Positions 28,111-36,976 of a stretch of 64,000 nucleotides of DNA are shown here, one piece after another (the stretch's first letter is position 1; every line of letters starts with the position of its first letter). The notes beneath the pieces were generated by a model, which was not told the DNA's origin, searched no databases, and saw only the letters and a list, made by a program, of their open reading frames with translations. The translations under genes were made by a program, and so were the position numbers. The stretch is from JACVRW01 sp036407035 (GTDB taxonomy: Bacteria > Actinomycetota > Thermoleophilia > Solirubrobacterales > Thermoleophilaceae). The stretch lies in assembly GCA_036407035.1 (NCBI GenBank), contig DASXAA010000186.1, positions 23,602 to 87,601 of the forward strand. The letters run 5' to 3'.

Positions 28111-28863
28111 CTACACCGCTGCGACGCGCTCGAGCACGTCCGCGTCCACGTCGAAGTTGGCGTGGACCGCCTGAACGTCGTCGTGGTCCTCGAGCGCCTC
28201 GATCAGTCGCATCAGCGACCCGACCTGGCCCTCGTCGACCGGCGTGCGGGTGGTCGGGCGCATCACGATCTCCGCCGACTGCAGCTCCACGCCGGCGCTC
28301 TCGAGCGCCTCGCGCACCGCGGACAGCTCCGCCGGACCGGTCACGACCTCCCACACGTCCCCGTCGAGGGAGAGGTCCTCGGCGCCGGCGTCGATCGCCG
28401 GCAGGAGGTCGTCCTCCGTGTATCGCGCGCCGTCGACCACGATCTCGCCCTTCTTCTCGAACGTCCACGCCACCGAGCCCGGCTCGCCCAGGCTGCCGCC
28501 GGCCTTCGTGAACATGTGCCGCACCTCCGAGCCGGTGCGGTTGCGGTTGTCCGTCAGCGCCTCGACGAGGATCGCCACGCCGCCCGGGCCGTAGCCCTCG
28601 TACACGACGTTCTCGTAGGCGTCGGCGTCCGAGTCGGCGCCGGTGCCCTTCGCGATCGCGCGCTCGATGTTGTCCTTGGGCATGCTGGCGTCGCGGGCCT
28701 TCTGGACCGCGAGCGCGAGCGACGGGTTGCCGTCGGGATCGCCACCGCCCTCACGCGCGGCGACCGTGATCGCGCGCGACAGCTTCGTGAACAGCTGCCC
28801 GCGCTTTGCGTCGACGGCCTTCTTCTTGTGCTTGATCGACGCCCATTTGGAGTGCCCGGCCAT
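28111..28863 (-). CDS. yebC: YebC/PmpR-family regulatory protein
   Basis: 250 residues with the signature start MAGHSKWASIKHKKKAVDAK, then KLSRAITVAAREGG, MPKDNIERAIAKG and YEGYGPGGVA. Members are transcription factors in some bacteria and help ribosomes through proline stretches in others. Its position upstream of ruvCAB is conserved. The first 56 bases upstream separate it from a divergent flavin monooxygenase gene. Confidence 0.96.
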   Translation of the reverse strand: MAGHSKWASIKHKKKAVDAKRGQLFTKLSRAITVAAREGGGDPDGNPSLALAVQKARDASMPKDNIERAIAKGTGADSDADAYENVVYEGYGPGGVAILVEALTDNRNRTGSEVRHMFTKAGGSLGEPGSVAWTFEKKGEIVVDGARYTEDDLLPAIDAGAEDLSLDGDVWEVVTGPAELSAVREALESAGVELQSAEIVMRPTTRTPVDEGQVGSLMRLIEALEDHDDVQAVHANFDVDADVLERVAAV

Positions 28864-28919
28864 GGCGACCAGTCTACGCGCGGGAATGCGGACGAGGCTC
28901 CGATCGTCAACCCCTATGG

Positions 28920-30038
28920 ATGGAGCGAATCCTGATCGTCGGCGGAGGGATCGCGGGCCTCTCGCTCGCGAGCGCGCTCCGACGCCAGGGCTTCGCGCCT
29001 GAGCTGGCGGAGCGAAGGCCCGTCTGGCCGGCCGTCGGTGCGGGCATCGCGCTGCATGCGAACGCCGTCCGCGTCCTGCGCGAGCTCGGCCTCTGCGACG
29101 CGATCGACGAGGCGTCCGCCCCCTTCCCGCGGTGGTCCTTCCGCGACCAGGACGGCGAGCCGCTCTGCGACACCGACCTCGAGGACCTCTGGACCGACGT
29201 CGGCCCCTGCCTCGGCATCACGCGAGTTCACCTCCAGCGGATCCTGGCCGGCGCCGCCGCCGCGCTGCCGCACCGTCTGGGGGTCGCGATCGCCGAGCTG
29301 CGGCAGGACGGTGACCGCGTCCACGTCGAGATGACCGACGGCTCGTCGGGCTACTACGACCTCGTCGTCGGCGCCGATGGCATCTATTCGACCGTCCGCC
29401 GGCTCGCCATCGGTCCGGTCGAGCCCAGCTACGCGGGCACGATGGCCTGGCGGAGCGTCATACGCACGCGGCCGCCGGGCGTGGACCACCTGATGATCCT
29501 CATGGGCGAGGGCCGCTTCTTCGGGCTCGTGCCGGTCGGCGGCGGGCAGACCTACGGGTTCGCGGGGCTCGACTCGGACCGCTTCGACGACCCCCTCGAG
29601 GGCCGCCTCGAGCGCTTCCGAGAGCGGTTCGAGGCCTTCGGCGGCCCCGTGCCGGACTACCTCGCGGCCCTGGAGAGCGACGAGCAGCTCCACGTCTCGC
29701 CGATCGAGTGGATGGAGCTCGACCGCTGGCACACCGGCCGCGTGGTCCTGATCGGCGACGCCGCCCACGCCGCGCCGCCTCACATGGGCGAGGGCGGCGC
29801 GATGGCGATGGAGGACGCCGTGGTCCTGGCCGCCGCGCTGCGGTCGGAGGCGACCGTCGAGGCCGCGCTCGAGCTCTACGAGGAGCGGCGCAGGCCGCGC
29901 GCCGAGTGGGTCCAGGAGCAGAGCCGCGTGGCCGCGCGCGCGTGGCTGCTGCCGGCGGCGGTCCGCAACGCCGCGCTGCGCGAGCGCGGCGACCAGATGC
30001 TGCGCGAGCGCTACCGGCCGCTGATCGCGGTGCCGTAG
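28920..30038 (+). CDS. FAD-dependent monooxygenase (PHBH/salicylate-hydroxylase type)
   Basis: 372 residues: FAD/NAD-binding GGGIAG (8-13), the DG motif GADGIYSTVR (about 152-161) and the GD motif LIGDAAHAAPPHMGEGG (about 278-294). These are the three fingerprints of class A flavin hydroxylases acting on aromatic or similar small substrates. The substrate is unknown. It is the only plus-strand gene inside an otherwise minus-strand housekeeping block (pdxS to rel), so it is likely a later insertion between yebC and the aminopeptidase gene. Confidence 0.9.
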   Translation: MERILIVGGGIAGLSLASALRRQGFAPELAERRPVWPAVGAGIALHANAVRVLRELGLCDAIDEASAPFPRWSFRDQDGEPLCDTDLEDLWTDVGPCLGITRVHLQRILAGAAAALPHRLGVAIAELRQDGDRVHVEMTDGSSGYYDLVVGADGIYSTVRRLAIGPVEPSYAGTMAWRSVIRTRPPGVDHLMILMGEGRFFGLVPVGGGQTYGFAGLDSDRFDDPLEGRLERFRERFEAFGGPVPDYLAALESDEQLHVSPIEWMELDRWHTGRVVLIGDAAHAAPPHMGEGGAMAMEDAVVLAAALRSEATVEAALELYEERRRPRAEWVQEQSRVAARAWLLPAAVRNAALRERGDQMLRERYRPLIAVP

Positions 30039-30041
30039 GCC

Positions 30042-31145
30042 CTAGACGACGAAGCGCCCGTCCCGCTGCAGCTCCACCCCGTCGACGGTGATGGAGCCGC
30101 CCTGGCGGAGGTCGCAAACCATGTCCCAGTGGACGGCGGAGTTGTTCGTGCCGCCCGTCTCGGGGTAGCTCATCCCGACCGCCAGGTGCACCGTGCCGCC
30201 GATCTTCTCGTCGAGAAGGATCTCCTTCGTGCCGGTCGCGATGCCGTAGTTCGTGCCGATGCCGAGCTCTCCCAGCCGGCGGGCGCCGTCGTCCGTGTCG
30301 AGCATCTCGATCAGGAACTCCTCGCCCTTGTCGGCGGTCGCGTCCACGACCTTGCCGTCCTCGAAGCGCAGCTTCACGCCGGCCACCTCGCGCCCCCCGT
30401 AGCTGGCCGGGAACGAGAACGCGATCTCGCCGTTCACGGAGTCCTCGACCGGGCCGGTGAAGAACTCGCCGTCGGGCATGTTGTGCTCGCCCGTGCAAGG
30501 GATCCAGGTGCGCTCTGCAACGCCGAGCGTGACGTCGGTGCCGGGCCCCTGCACGCGCACCTCCTCCTTGCCCTGGATCCAGTCGGTCAGCCGGTTCACC
30601 TCGTCCGACTGGCGCTGCCACGCGGTCACGGGCTCGCTGTCGCCCACCAGGCAGGCGGCGTAGTAGAAGTCCTCGTACTGCTTCAGCGACATCCCCGCCT
30701 CGCTCGCGTACGCGTGTGTCGGGAACAGCGTCAGCGACCAGCGGTACTCGCCGGAGGCGGTGCGGCGCATCATCGTCTCGAGCAGGGGCCGGCGCGCCTT
30801 CTGGGCGCGCGCCTGCTTCTTCGGGTCGGCGCCAGAGAGCTCGCGCGTGTTGACCTCGGACATGATCGCGATGCGCACGTCCGTGTTTTCGACCACCCAC
30901 TGGGTCGTGGGCGGGATCCACTCGAGCTGCTCGTCGGAGCCCAGCTCGTACAGCGCCGGCTGCGCCCCCTCCGTGGTGAGCACCATGATCGGCAGCCCGC
31001 CCGCGCGCAGCACCTCCTCGTACACGGCCTGCACGAGCGGCTCGGCGGGGGTGCTGCCCTGGATCGCGCACACGTCGCCCTTCTTCACGCGCGTGGAGTA
31101 GCGGACGAGGATCTGGGCGAGGGCTTCGGCCCGCTGGTCCCTCAC
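30042..31145 (-). CDS. M29-family (thermophilic) aminopeptidase
   Basis: The 367-residue metal-dependent aminopeptidase has the family's metal-ligand blocks: CTGEHNMPDGEFFT, LGELGIGTNYGI, LLDEKIGGTVHLAVG with DEK, and NNSAVHWDMVCD. No signal peptide, so it is cytoplasmic. The GTG start at 31145 overlaps the pdxT stop by 4 nt, placing it third in a pdxS-pdxT-aminopeptidase operon. A peptidase in this operon is not standard; it may simply share expression. Confidence 0.9.
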   Translation of the reverse strand: MRDQRAEALAQILVRYSTRVKKGDVCAIQGSTPAEPLVQAVYEEVLRAGGLPIMVLTTEGAQPALYELGSDEQLEWIPPTTQWVVENTDVRIAIMSEVNTRELSGADPKKQARAQKARRPLLETMMRRTASGEYRWSLTLFPTHAYASEAGMSLKQYEDFYYAACLVGDSEPVTAWQRQSDEVNRLTDWIQGKEEVRVQGPGTDVTLGVAERTWIPCTGEHNMPDGEFFTGPVEDSVNGEIAFSFPASYGGREVAGVKLRFEDGKVVDATADKGEEFLIEMLDTDDGARRLGELGIGTNYGIATGTKEILLDEKIGGTVHLAVGMSYPETGGTNNSAVHWDMVCDLRQGGSITVDGVELQRDGRFVV

Positions 31146-31687
31146 GCGCGCACCCCCGCGCTCTCGAGCAGCCAGCGGTGCACGCCGCGGCCCTCGGTCA
31201 GCTCCGGGTGGAAGGCCACGGCCAGGATGTTGCCCTGGCGGACCGCCACCGGGTGGCCGTCGACCTCTGCCAGCACCTCCACGCCGGGGCCGTGGTCCTC
31301 GACCCACGGCGCGCGGATGAACACCGCCCGGAACGCGCCCATCCCGTCCACGTCCAGGTCCGCCTCGAAGCTGTGGAGCTGGCGCCCGAAGGCGTTGCGG
31401 CGGGCCGTCACGTCGAGCAGCCCGAGGTGCTCGCGGTCGAGCATGATCATCCCCGCGCAGGTGCCGAGCACCGGTCGTCCGCTGCGCACGAACTCGCGCA
31501 GCGGCTCCGCGAGCCCCTCGCGCTCGATGCCGAGCGACATCGTGGTCGACTCGCCGCCGGGGATCACAAGGCCGTCGAGGCCCTCGAGGTCGGCGGGCAC
31601 GCGCACCTCTCGCGCCTCCGCCCCCACCTCGGCGAGCGCGCGGGCGTGCGCCTCGAAGTCACCCTGGATGGCGAGGACTCCGATCAG
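31142..31687 (-). CDS. pdxT: pyridoxal 5'-phosphate synthase glutaminase subunit PdxT
   Basis: 181 residues. It releases ammonia from glutamine for PdxS. The triad is complete: Cys77 in GTCAGM, His160 and Glu162 in FHPEL; GGES (44-47) is also present. The odd point is the start. The conserved IGVLAIQGD N-terminus is preceded by CTG at 31687, with no ATG, GTG or TTG in a usable position after the pdxS stop (31692). A CTG start or reinitiation after pdxS is implied. Its stop overlaps the aminopeptidase start. Confidence 0.92.
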   Translation of the reverse strand: MIGVLAIQGDFEAHARALAEVGAEAREVRVPADLEGLDGLVIPGGESTTMSLGIEREGLAEPLREFVRSGRPVLGTCAGMIMLDREHLGLLDVTARRNAFGRQLHSFEADLDVDGMGAFRAVFIRAPWVEDHGPGVEVLAEVDGHPVAVRQGNILAVAFHPELTEGRGVHRWLLESAGVRA

Positions 31688-31691
31688 GGAG

Positions 31692-32576
31692 CTACCAGCC
31701 GCGGTTCTGGAGCAGGCCGCCGTCGGCCTGGAGCGTGGCGATCTCGATCCCCGGCATGGCCTCGCCGAGCTCGCGCGAGGCCGCCGCCACACGCTCGGGG
31801 TCCTCGAAGTGCGTCGTCGCCTCGACGATCGCCAGCGCCCGCCGGGCGGGGTCGGACGACTTGAAGATGCCGGAGCCGACGAAGTTGCCCTCGGCACCCA
31901 GCTGCATCATCAGCGCGGCGTCCGCCGGCGTGGCGATCCCGCCGGCGCAGAAGAGCACCACCGGCAGCCGGCCCCTCTCGGCCACGTCGCGCACCAGCTC
32001 GAGCGGCGCCTGCAGCTCCTTGGCGGCGGTCGGCAGCTCCATCGGGCTGAGCGACTGGAGGCGCTTGATCTCGCCCGTGATCAGGCGGATGTGGCGCACG
32101 GCCTCGACCACGTTTCCGGTCCCGGCCTCGCCCTTCGAGCGGATCATCGCCGCGCCCTCGGCGATCCGGCGCAGCGCCTCGCCGAGGTTGGTCGCGCCGC
32201 ACACGAACGGCACCTTGAAGGCCCATTTGTCGATGTGGTGCGCCTCGTCGGCGGGCGTCAGCACCTCGGACTCGTCGACGTAGTCCACCTCGAGCGCCTC
32301 GAGCACCTGCGCCTCGACGAAGTGGCCGATGCGGGCCTTCGCCATGACCGGGATCGTCACGGCCTCCTGGATCTCGGCGATCTTGGTCGGGTCGGCCATC
32401 CGGGCCACGCCGCCGGCCGCGCGGATGTCGGCGGGCACTCGCTCGAGCGCCATCACGGCCGCCGCCCCGGCGTCCTCGGCGATCTTCGCCTGCTCGGCCG
32501 TGACCACGTCCATGATCACGCCGCCCTTCAGCATCTCCGCCAGGCCCGACTTGACTCTGAATGTTCCGGTCTCCAT
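31692..32576 (-). CDS. pdxS: pyridoxal 5'-phosphate synthase lyase subunit PdxS
   Basis: The 294-residue TIM barrel makes PLP from ribose 5-phosphate, glyceraldehyde 3-phosphate and ammonia. Asp23 (IMDVVT), the catalytic Lys80 (MAKARIGH) and second Lys148 (RSKGEAGTG) are present, matching the known PdxS lysines. GGGAG before ATG 32576 sets the start; an ATG four codons earlier lacks a site. With pdxT it forms the DXP-independent vitamin B6 pathway. Confidence 0.97.
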   Translation of the reverse strand: METGTFRVKSGLAEMLKGGVIMDVVTAEQAKIAEDAGAAAVMALERVPADIRAAGGVARMADPTKIAEIQEAVTIPVMAKARIGHFVEAQVLEALEVDYVDESEVLTPADEAHHIDKWAFKVPFVCGATNLGEALRRIAEGAAMIRSKGEAGTGNVVEAVRHIRLITGEIKRLQSLSPMELPTAAKELQAPLELVRDVAERGRLPVVLFCAGGIATPADAALMMQLGAEGNFVGSGIFKSSDPARRALAIVEATTHFEDPERVAAASRELGEAMPGIEIATLQADGGLLQNRGW

Positions 32577-32626
32577 GCGGTCTCCCATGGTAGCCCGCTC
32601 GCTGCGCGCGGCCGAGCGCGGCGGCT

Positions 32627-32684
32627 CAAGTTCGGCCCGGGCGGAGAAGCGCCGCTCCCGCGACGGGCCGGGGCGGCGAACTTG
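32627..32684 (-). terminator. interrupted stem-loop after the M1 peptidase gene
   Basis: CAAGTTCG (32627-32634) pairs with CGAACTTG (32677-32684), and the next bases GCCCG and CGGGC extend the stem around a bulge. It begins three bases past the peptidase stop on the minus strand and precedes pdxS, so it likely insulates the two units. Confidence 0.5.
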
Positions 32685-32686
32685 TA

Positions 32687-34105
32687 CTACAAGGCCGGCT
32701 TGCCCGGCTCGAACAACCAGGCCCTGAAGAAGCCGCCGAGCCGCATGCCGCTGACGCGCTCGGCCAGGGCGATGAAGTCGGCGGTGGTGACGTTGCCGTT
32801 GCGGTTGCGGCGGTACCACTCGCGCATCAGGCGGAAGAAGGTGTCGTCGCCGACCTTCGTGCGCAGCGCCTGGAGCGTCATGGCGCCGCGGTCGTACGCG
32901 GGCGTCGAGAACAGGACCGACGCATCGGGCAGCGCCTTCGGCGCCGGGAACCAGAGGTCCTGGCCCTGCTCGGTGTCCTCCGGGATCGCGTACAGCTCGT
33001 CGAAGCTCTCCTGGGCGGTCGGGCCGCCGTGGCGCTCGCTGTAGATCCACTCGGACCAGGTGGCGAACCCCTCGTTCAGCCAGATGTCGGGCCATTCGGT
33101 GATCGCCACCGAGTCGCCGAACCACTGGTGCGCCAGCTCGTGCACGACCGTGCCGGCGCTCGGCAGGCGGTCGTAGTTCGGCTTCGTCTGGGACTCGAGC
33201 GCATAGCCCACGTCCGGCGCCCAGTCGACGATCCCGCCGACGCTGTCGAACGGGTACGGCCCGTAGAGGTCCGAGAAGAAACTGACGATCTCGGGCTCGG
33301 CCGCCAGGCGCTCCATCGCCAGCGCCGGGTCGGGCGGGTCGGCGGTGCGCCGGCGGGTGTTGGGATCGACCGCGTCGTAGCGCGGCAGCCCGTTCGGCAG
33401 GCGGTCGAAGCGGGTCTGGAACACGCCGTTCGTCGCGGTCGCGAGATACGACGACATCGGGTAGCGCTCGAGCCAGCGCCAGGTGCTCTTGCCGCCGTGG
33501 TCTCGGTGCCAGAGGAGCACGCCGTTGGCGATCGCCGTGTGGCCGGCCGGGACGGTGACCTCGAAGTCGAACGTCGCCTTGTCGCGCGGGTTGTCGTTGG
33601 CGGGGAACCAGCCGGGTGCGCCCTGCGGCTCGCCTACCACGAACGCGCCGTCGTCGGTCGGGACCCAGCCTTCGATCGACTCGTCCGGGTCCTCGATCGG
33701 CTCCGGCTCGCCGGTGTAGTCGACGGTGACGACGAAGTGGCGGCCGGCCTTCAGCTTCGGCCGCGGCTCCACGGTCAGCTCCTGCCCCGAGTGCACGAAC
33801 GACGCCCGCCTGCCGTTCACGCTCACGCGCGAGACCGTATACATGTCGCGCAGGTCGAGGTTGAAGCTGCGCAGGTTCTGGGTCGCGCGCGCGACGATCG
33901 CGGCGCGGCCGGAGAGCAGGTTCTCGCCTTGCGGGTACCCGAGGTCGAGCGAGTAGTGGCGCACGTCGTAGCCGCCGTTGCCGGCGAGCGGGAAGAACGG
34001 GTCCCCGAGGCCCGCCGAGCCCGCGACGTAGCGCTCCGCGGCGGCGGGGGACGCCCACAACGCGAACAGGGCTACTACTGCGAGCGCGAGCGCGCGGCGG
34101 TTCAC
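32687..34105 (-). CDS. secreted M1-family zinc metallopeptidase
   Basis: 472 residues with a signal peptide (about 1-23, cleavage after AAA). The M1 catalytic site is HELAHQWFGD (322-331) with the third zinc ligand Glu345 in WLNEGFATW. The usual GAMEN exopeptidase loop appears as YALESQT (about 301-307), keeping only the Glu. A beta-sandwich N-terminal domain precedes the catalytic domain; the short length means the long C-terminal helical domain of aminopeptidase N is absent. It should cleave peptides outside the cell. Confidence 0.92.
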   Translation of the reverse strand: MNRRALALAVVALFALWASPAAAERYVAGSAGLGDPFFPLAGNGGYDVRHYSLDLGYPQGENLLSGRAAIVARATQNLRSFNLDLRDMYTVSRVSVNGRRASFVHSGQELTVEPRPKLKAGRHFVVTVDYTGEPEPIEDPDESIEGWVPTDDGAFVVGEPQGAPGWFPANDNPRDKATFDFEVTVPAGHTAIANGVLLWHRDHGGKSTWRWLERYPMSSYLATATNGVFQTRFDRLPNGLPRYDAVDPNTRRRTADPPDPALAMERLAAEPEIVSFFSDLYGPYPFDSVGGIVDWAPDVGYALESQTKPNYDRLPSAGTVVHELAHQWFGDSVAITEWPDIWLNEGFATWSEWIYSERHGGPTAQESFDELYAIPEDTEQGQDLWFPAPKALPDASVLFSTPAYDRGAMTLQALRTKVGDDTFFRLMREWYRRNRNGNVTTADFIALAERVSGMRLGGFFRAWLFEPGKPAL

Positions 34106-34122
34106 GCCGCGTATCTACCCCG

Positions 34123-36078
34123 TTACGGGCCGGTCCAACCCGCCGCGTAGCAGGGCTTCGAGCCGCAGGTGTCCACGAACGTCCCGCCGATCTTCAGGAA
34201 CTCCGAGAACTGCGCCGCGGCGGGCGCCTCGAACCCCGTCAGCGGGTGCGGGTCCACGCCCACGGTCGGCGGCATGTTCGTGACCGGCGCGGGCGGCGTG
34301 CCGAGCGCCCCGCGCAGCGGGCCGATGTCGTAGACCACGAGCCCGTTGCCGCTCCACGGGAAGCGCGGGACGGTCCTGATGCCGTAGAAGGGCCGCTTGT
34401 CGCGGCTGCGGCCGGGGTCGAGCGCGGGCGTGCGCAGCCGGGCGCCGATCACGCGCGCCTCGATCTCCGTCGCCACGTTCGATACCTGGTGGTCGCCGAA
34501 CGCCTCGTGCAGCAGGACCGTGTGGCGCGGCGTGTTCGGATACGGGTCGCGCGTCATGTGCCAGGCGTAGGCGTTCGCCTCGCCGCGGTCCCAGAGGATC
34601 TGGATCATCGAGTCGATCAGCGCCCGCTCGACCTGGTCGGGATAGCTCGGATAGAGCACTGCCTGGAACGGCTGGAACTGGGTGCTGCGCGTGATCAGCA
34701 GGCTGAAGTTCATCCCCGGCACGACCAGCGCGGCGCGCTCGAAGTCGGGCGCGACCGCCGTGAGGGCGCCGCCGAGGATGCCCCCCTGGCTGGCGCCGGC
34801 GTAGAAGAGGCGGCGGGTGTCGATCACCGGACCGAACGCGGGGTTCGACGAGAAGCCCTGCGGGTGGATCATCAGGCGGCCGAGGAACATGAAGTTCAGG
34901 AAGCCCTGCTGGTTGCGGTCGGCGAGGCTCGGGAACTTCGACAGGTCCTTCGAGAGGTCGAGCACGTTCGGCACGTCCTCGCGCGACATGCCGGACCAGT
35001 CCGTGCCGCACACCACGAAGTTGCCCGCCACGGCCAGCGGCGCCAGCGGCAGCACGGCGTCGGCGCCGCCGAGCAGGCCGTGGCCGAAGATCAGCGGCCG
35101 CGCCTGGGCGGCGCCGTCCGGGACGAGGCAGATGAAGTTGGCGTTCTGCGTGTTGCCGGGGCTGCGCACCGGGAGCCCGCGACGGTCGAGCCTGAAGCGG
35201 GAGCCGGGCGGACAGCCGGGCCGGTCGAGGAAGCACGGTACCGTGAAGTGTCCGTCGATCCGCCGCACGCCCGTCATCTGCTGCACCGAGTCGACCGTGA
35301 ACGGCGGCGCCGAGCCCTGCACGGTCAGGTCGCGCAGGTTGGTGTCGCCGAGCCCGGCGAACGCGCGGTCGCGGATCGAGAGCATCCGCTGCGAGAGCGA
35401 CCTCTCGCTCGCGACGGTGAAGTCCCAGGCGAGGTAGAGGCTGCGGCGCGCGATGCCGGCCTTGGCGAGGCGGCGGAAGATGCGCTCCATGTGCGGGCGC
35501 CGCCGCTCCGCAGCGCGGCCGCCGCGGAGGCGGTCGCGGTACACGCGGAACGCCCGCCGCGCCTTCAGCGTGTGCCCGCGGGCGTCCTTCAGGTTCCGCA
35601 GCGCGACGATGTAGCGGTGCCCCTCGCGCCAGTTCGCGCCCGGGTGCACGAGCAGCGTGCGCTTGCGCGGGTTCGTGGCCTGCGAGTCGAGCTCGGCCCA
35701 GATCAGCTGCCGGTTGCCGGACTGCGCGTCGATCACGACGATGGGCGCCCGCCGGGCGAACGCCCTCGCCATGTTCGTGACCGGCACGGCGCCGCTGCGG
35801 CGCAGGTCGAGCCGCGGCGCGAGCGTGACGATGATCTGGCCCGGGCTGAAGCCGTCGGAGCGGTCGTAGTCGGCGGCCCGGATCGGCCTGCCGTCCTTGT
35901 TGCGCGGCATCATCGAGTCGCGCAGGGCGAGATGGCCGTGCCTGCGGAAGTGGTCGTTCGGCCACGGCAGCAGGCAGTCGGCCGGGTCGAGCGGATCGCA
36001 GCCGCGCGGCGCCGCGCTCGCGGCGGGCGCGAGAACGAGCACCGCGACCGCGGCGACGGCGAGCAGTCCCTTCTTCAC
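34123..36078 (-). CDS. secreted alpha/beta hydrolase-like protein
   Basis: 651 residues. A signal peptide (KKGLLAVAAVAVLVLAP, cleaved after ASA about 22) is followed by a Cys-containing N-terminus (CDPLDPADCLLPWPND) and a long N-terminal domain. An alpha/beta-hydrolase part then shows FGHGLLGG (oxyanion area, about 331-338) and the nucleophile elbow GASQGG with Ser430. His in the last third (LHEAFGDHQV) could complete the triad. The N-terminus resembles that of large extracellular bacterial lipases/esterases. It lies 17 bases upstream of the M1 peptidase gene, likely one transcript of secreted hydrolases. Confidence 0.78.
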   Translation of the reverse strand: MKKGLLAVAAVAVLVLAPAASAAPRGCDPLDPADCLLPWPNDHFRRHGHLALRDSMMPRNKDGRPIRAADYDRSDGFSPGQIIVTLAPRLDLRRSGAVPVTNMARAFARRAPIVVIDAQSGNRQLIWAELDSQATNPRKRTLLVHPGANWREGHRYIVALRNLKDARGHTLKARRAFRVYRDRLRGGRAAERRRPHMERIFRRLAKAGIARRSLYLAWDFTVASERSLSQRMLSIRDRAFAGLGDTNLRDLTVQGSAPPFTVDSVQQMTGVRRIDGHFTVPCFLDRPGCPPGSRFRLDRRGLPVRSPGNTQNANFICLVPDGAAQARPLIFGHGLLGGADAVLPLAPLAVAGNFVVCGTDWSGMSREDVPNVLDLSKDLSKFPSLADRNQQGFLNFMFLGRLMIHPQGFSSNPAFGPVIDTRRLFYAGASQGGILGGALTAVAPDFERAALVVPGMNFSLLITRSTQFQPFQAVLYPSYPDQVERALIDSMIQILWDRGEANAYAWHMTRDPYPNTPRHTVLLHEAFGDHQVSNVATEIEARVIGARLRTPALDPGRSRDKRPFYGIRTVPRFPWSGNGLVVYDIGPLRGALGTPPAPVTNMPPTVGVDPHPLTGFEAPAAAQFSEFLKIGGTFVDTCGSKPCYAAGWTGP

Positions 36079-36090
36079 GGACGCGGCAGC

Positions 36091-36942
36091 TTACTTCAGC
36101 CGGAAGGCCTTGATGCGATCGGCGTACGCGGACTCGTCCATCGCGTAGATGCCGTAGGCCAGCGCCTGGATCAGGCCCAGCAGGGCCGTGTGCGAGCGCA
36201 CGTAGGCCGGGCTGTTCGAGGAGTAGTAGAGCCGGTGGTCGGCCAGCTTCGCGACCTCCGACAGCGTCGCGTCGGCGATCGCGATCGTCGCGGCGTGGCG
36301 GTTGCGGGCAAGCTTCATCGCGCGCACCACGAGCGGGTGCGGGCGGCCGGCGGAGAAGCCGACCATCACGGTCTTTTCGTCGACCCTGCCGAGCTTGGCC
36401 AGCCCCTCCTGGCTCGGGCTGGCCACTACCTCGGCGCGCAGGTCGAGCAGCATCAGCAGATGCCGCAGGTAGCTGGCGAAGAAGGCCATCTGGTCGGTGC
36501 CGCAGAGCACGATCCGCTCCGCGCGCGAGATCAGGTCCACCGCCGCCGAGACCTCGTCGCGGTCCACCTTGCGGGCGGTCTCGGCGACGTTCGCGTGGTC
36601 GGCGGCGAGCGCCGTCTCGAACTCGGTCTGGTCGATCGGGAAGAGCGGCGGCGTGGTCAGCTCGGCGACGCCGTCGGTCGTCTCGCGCGCGCGCCGGTAC
36701 TCGTCGCGCGCGGCGGCCTGGAGCTCCGGAAAACCCTCGAAGCCGAGCGCCTGCGCGAACCGGACCACCGTCGAGCTCGAGGTGTTCGCGCGGCGGGCCA
36801 GCTCCTCCGCCGTGTGGAAGGCGGCCTCCTCGAGGTGGTCGACGATGTACTGCCCCACGTCCTTCTGCGAGCGGGAGAACTCGTCGAACCGCTGGCGGAT
36901 CTCCTCGGAGAGGGTGAGGGCGGTGATGCCGGATCGCGCCAC
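36091..36942 (-). CDS. RpiR/MurR-family transcription regulator
   Basis: 283 residues: an N-terminal RpiR-type HTH (about 15-75; SQKDVGQYIVDHLEEAAF, TSSSTVVRFAQALGFEGFPE) and a C-terminal SIS sugar-phosphate-binding domain (about 125-260; ERIVLCGTDQMAFFA, GFSAGRPHPLVV). These regulators respond to phosphosugars. It sits between the nucleotidyltransferase gene and the secreted hydrolase, all on one strand, 12 bases before the hydrolase start. Confidence 0.9.
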   Translation of the reverse strand: MARSGITALTLSEEIRQRFDEFSRSQKDVGQYIVDHLEEAAFHTAEELARRANTSSSTVVRFAQALGFEGFPELQAAARDEYRRARETTDGVAELTTPPLFPIDQTEFETALAADHANVAETARKVDRDEVSAAVDLISRAERIVLCGTDQMAFFASYLRHLLMLLDLRAEVVASPSQEGLAKLGRVDEKTVMVGFSAGRPHPLVVRAMKLARNRHAATIAIADATLSEVAKLADHRLYYSSNSPAYVRSHTALLGLIQALAYGIYAMDESAYADRIKAFRLK

Positions 36943-36976
36943 GGCCCCGGATTTCGCCGGGCGGAGCGGAGTTCCT

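Noticed and set aside
30129..33044. Open frame of 971 codons on the plus strand across the pdx/aminopeptidase region
   Set aside because: It lies antisense to M29 aminopeptidase, pdxT and pdxS, which have clear family motifs. Its product is a His/Arg/Val-rich composition typical of antisense frames in G+C-rich DNA.
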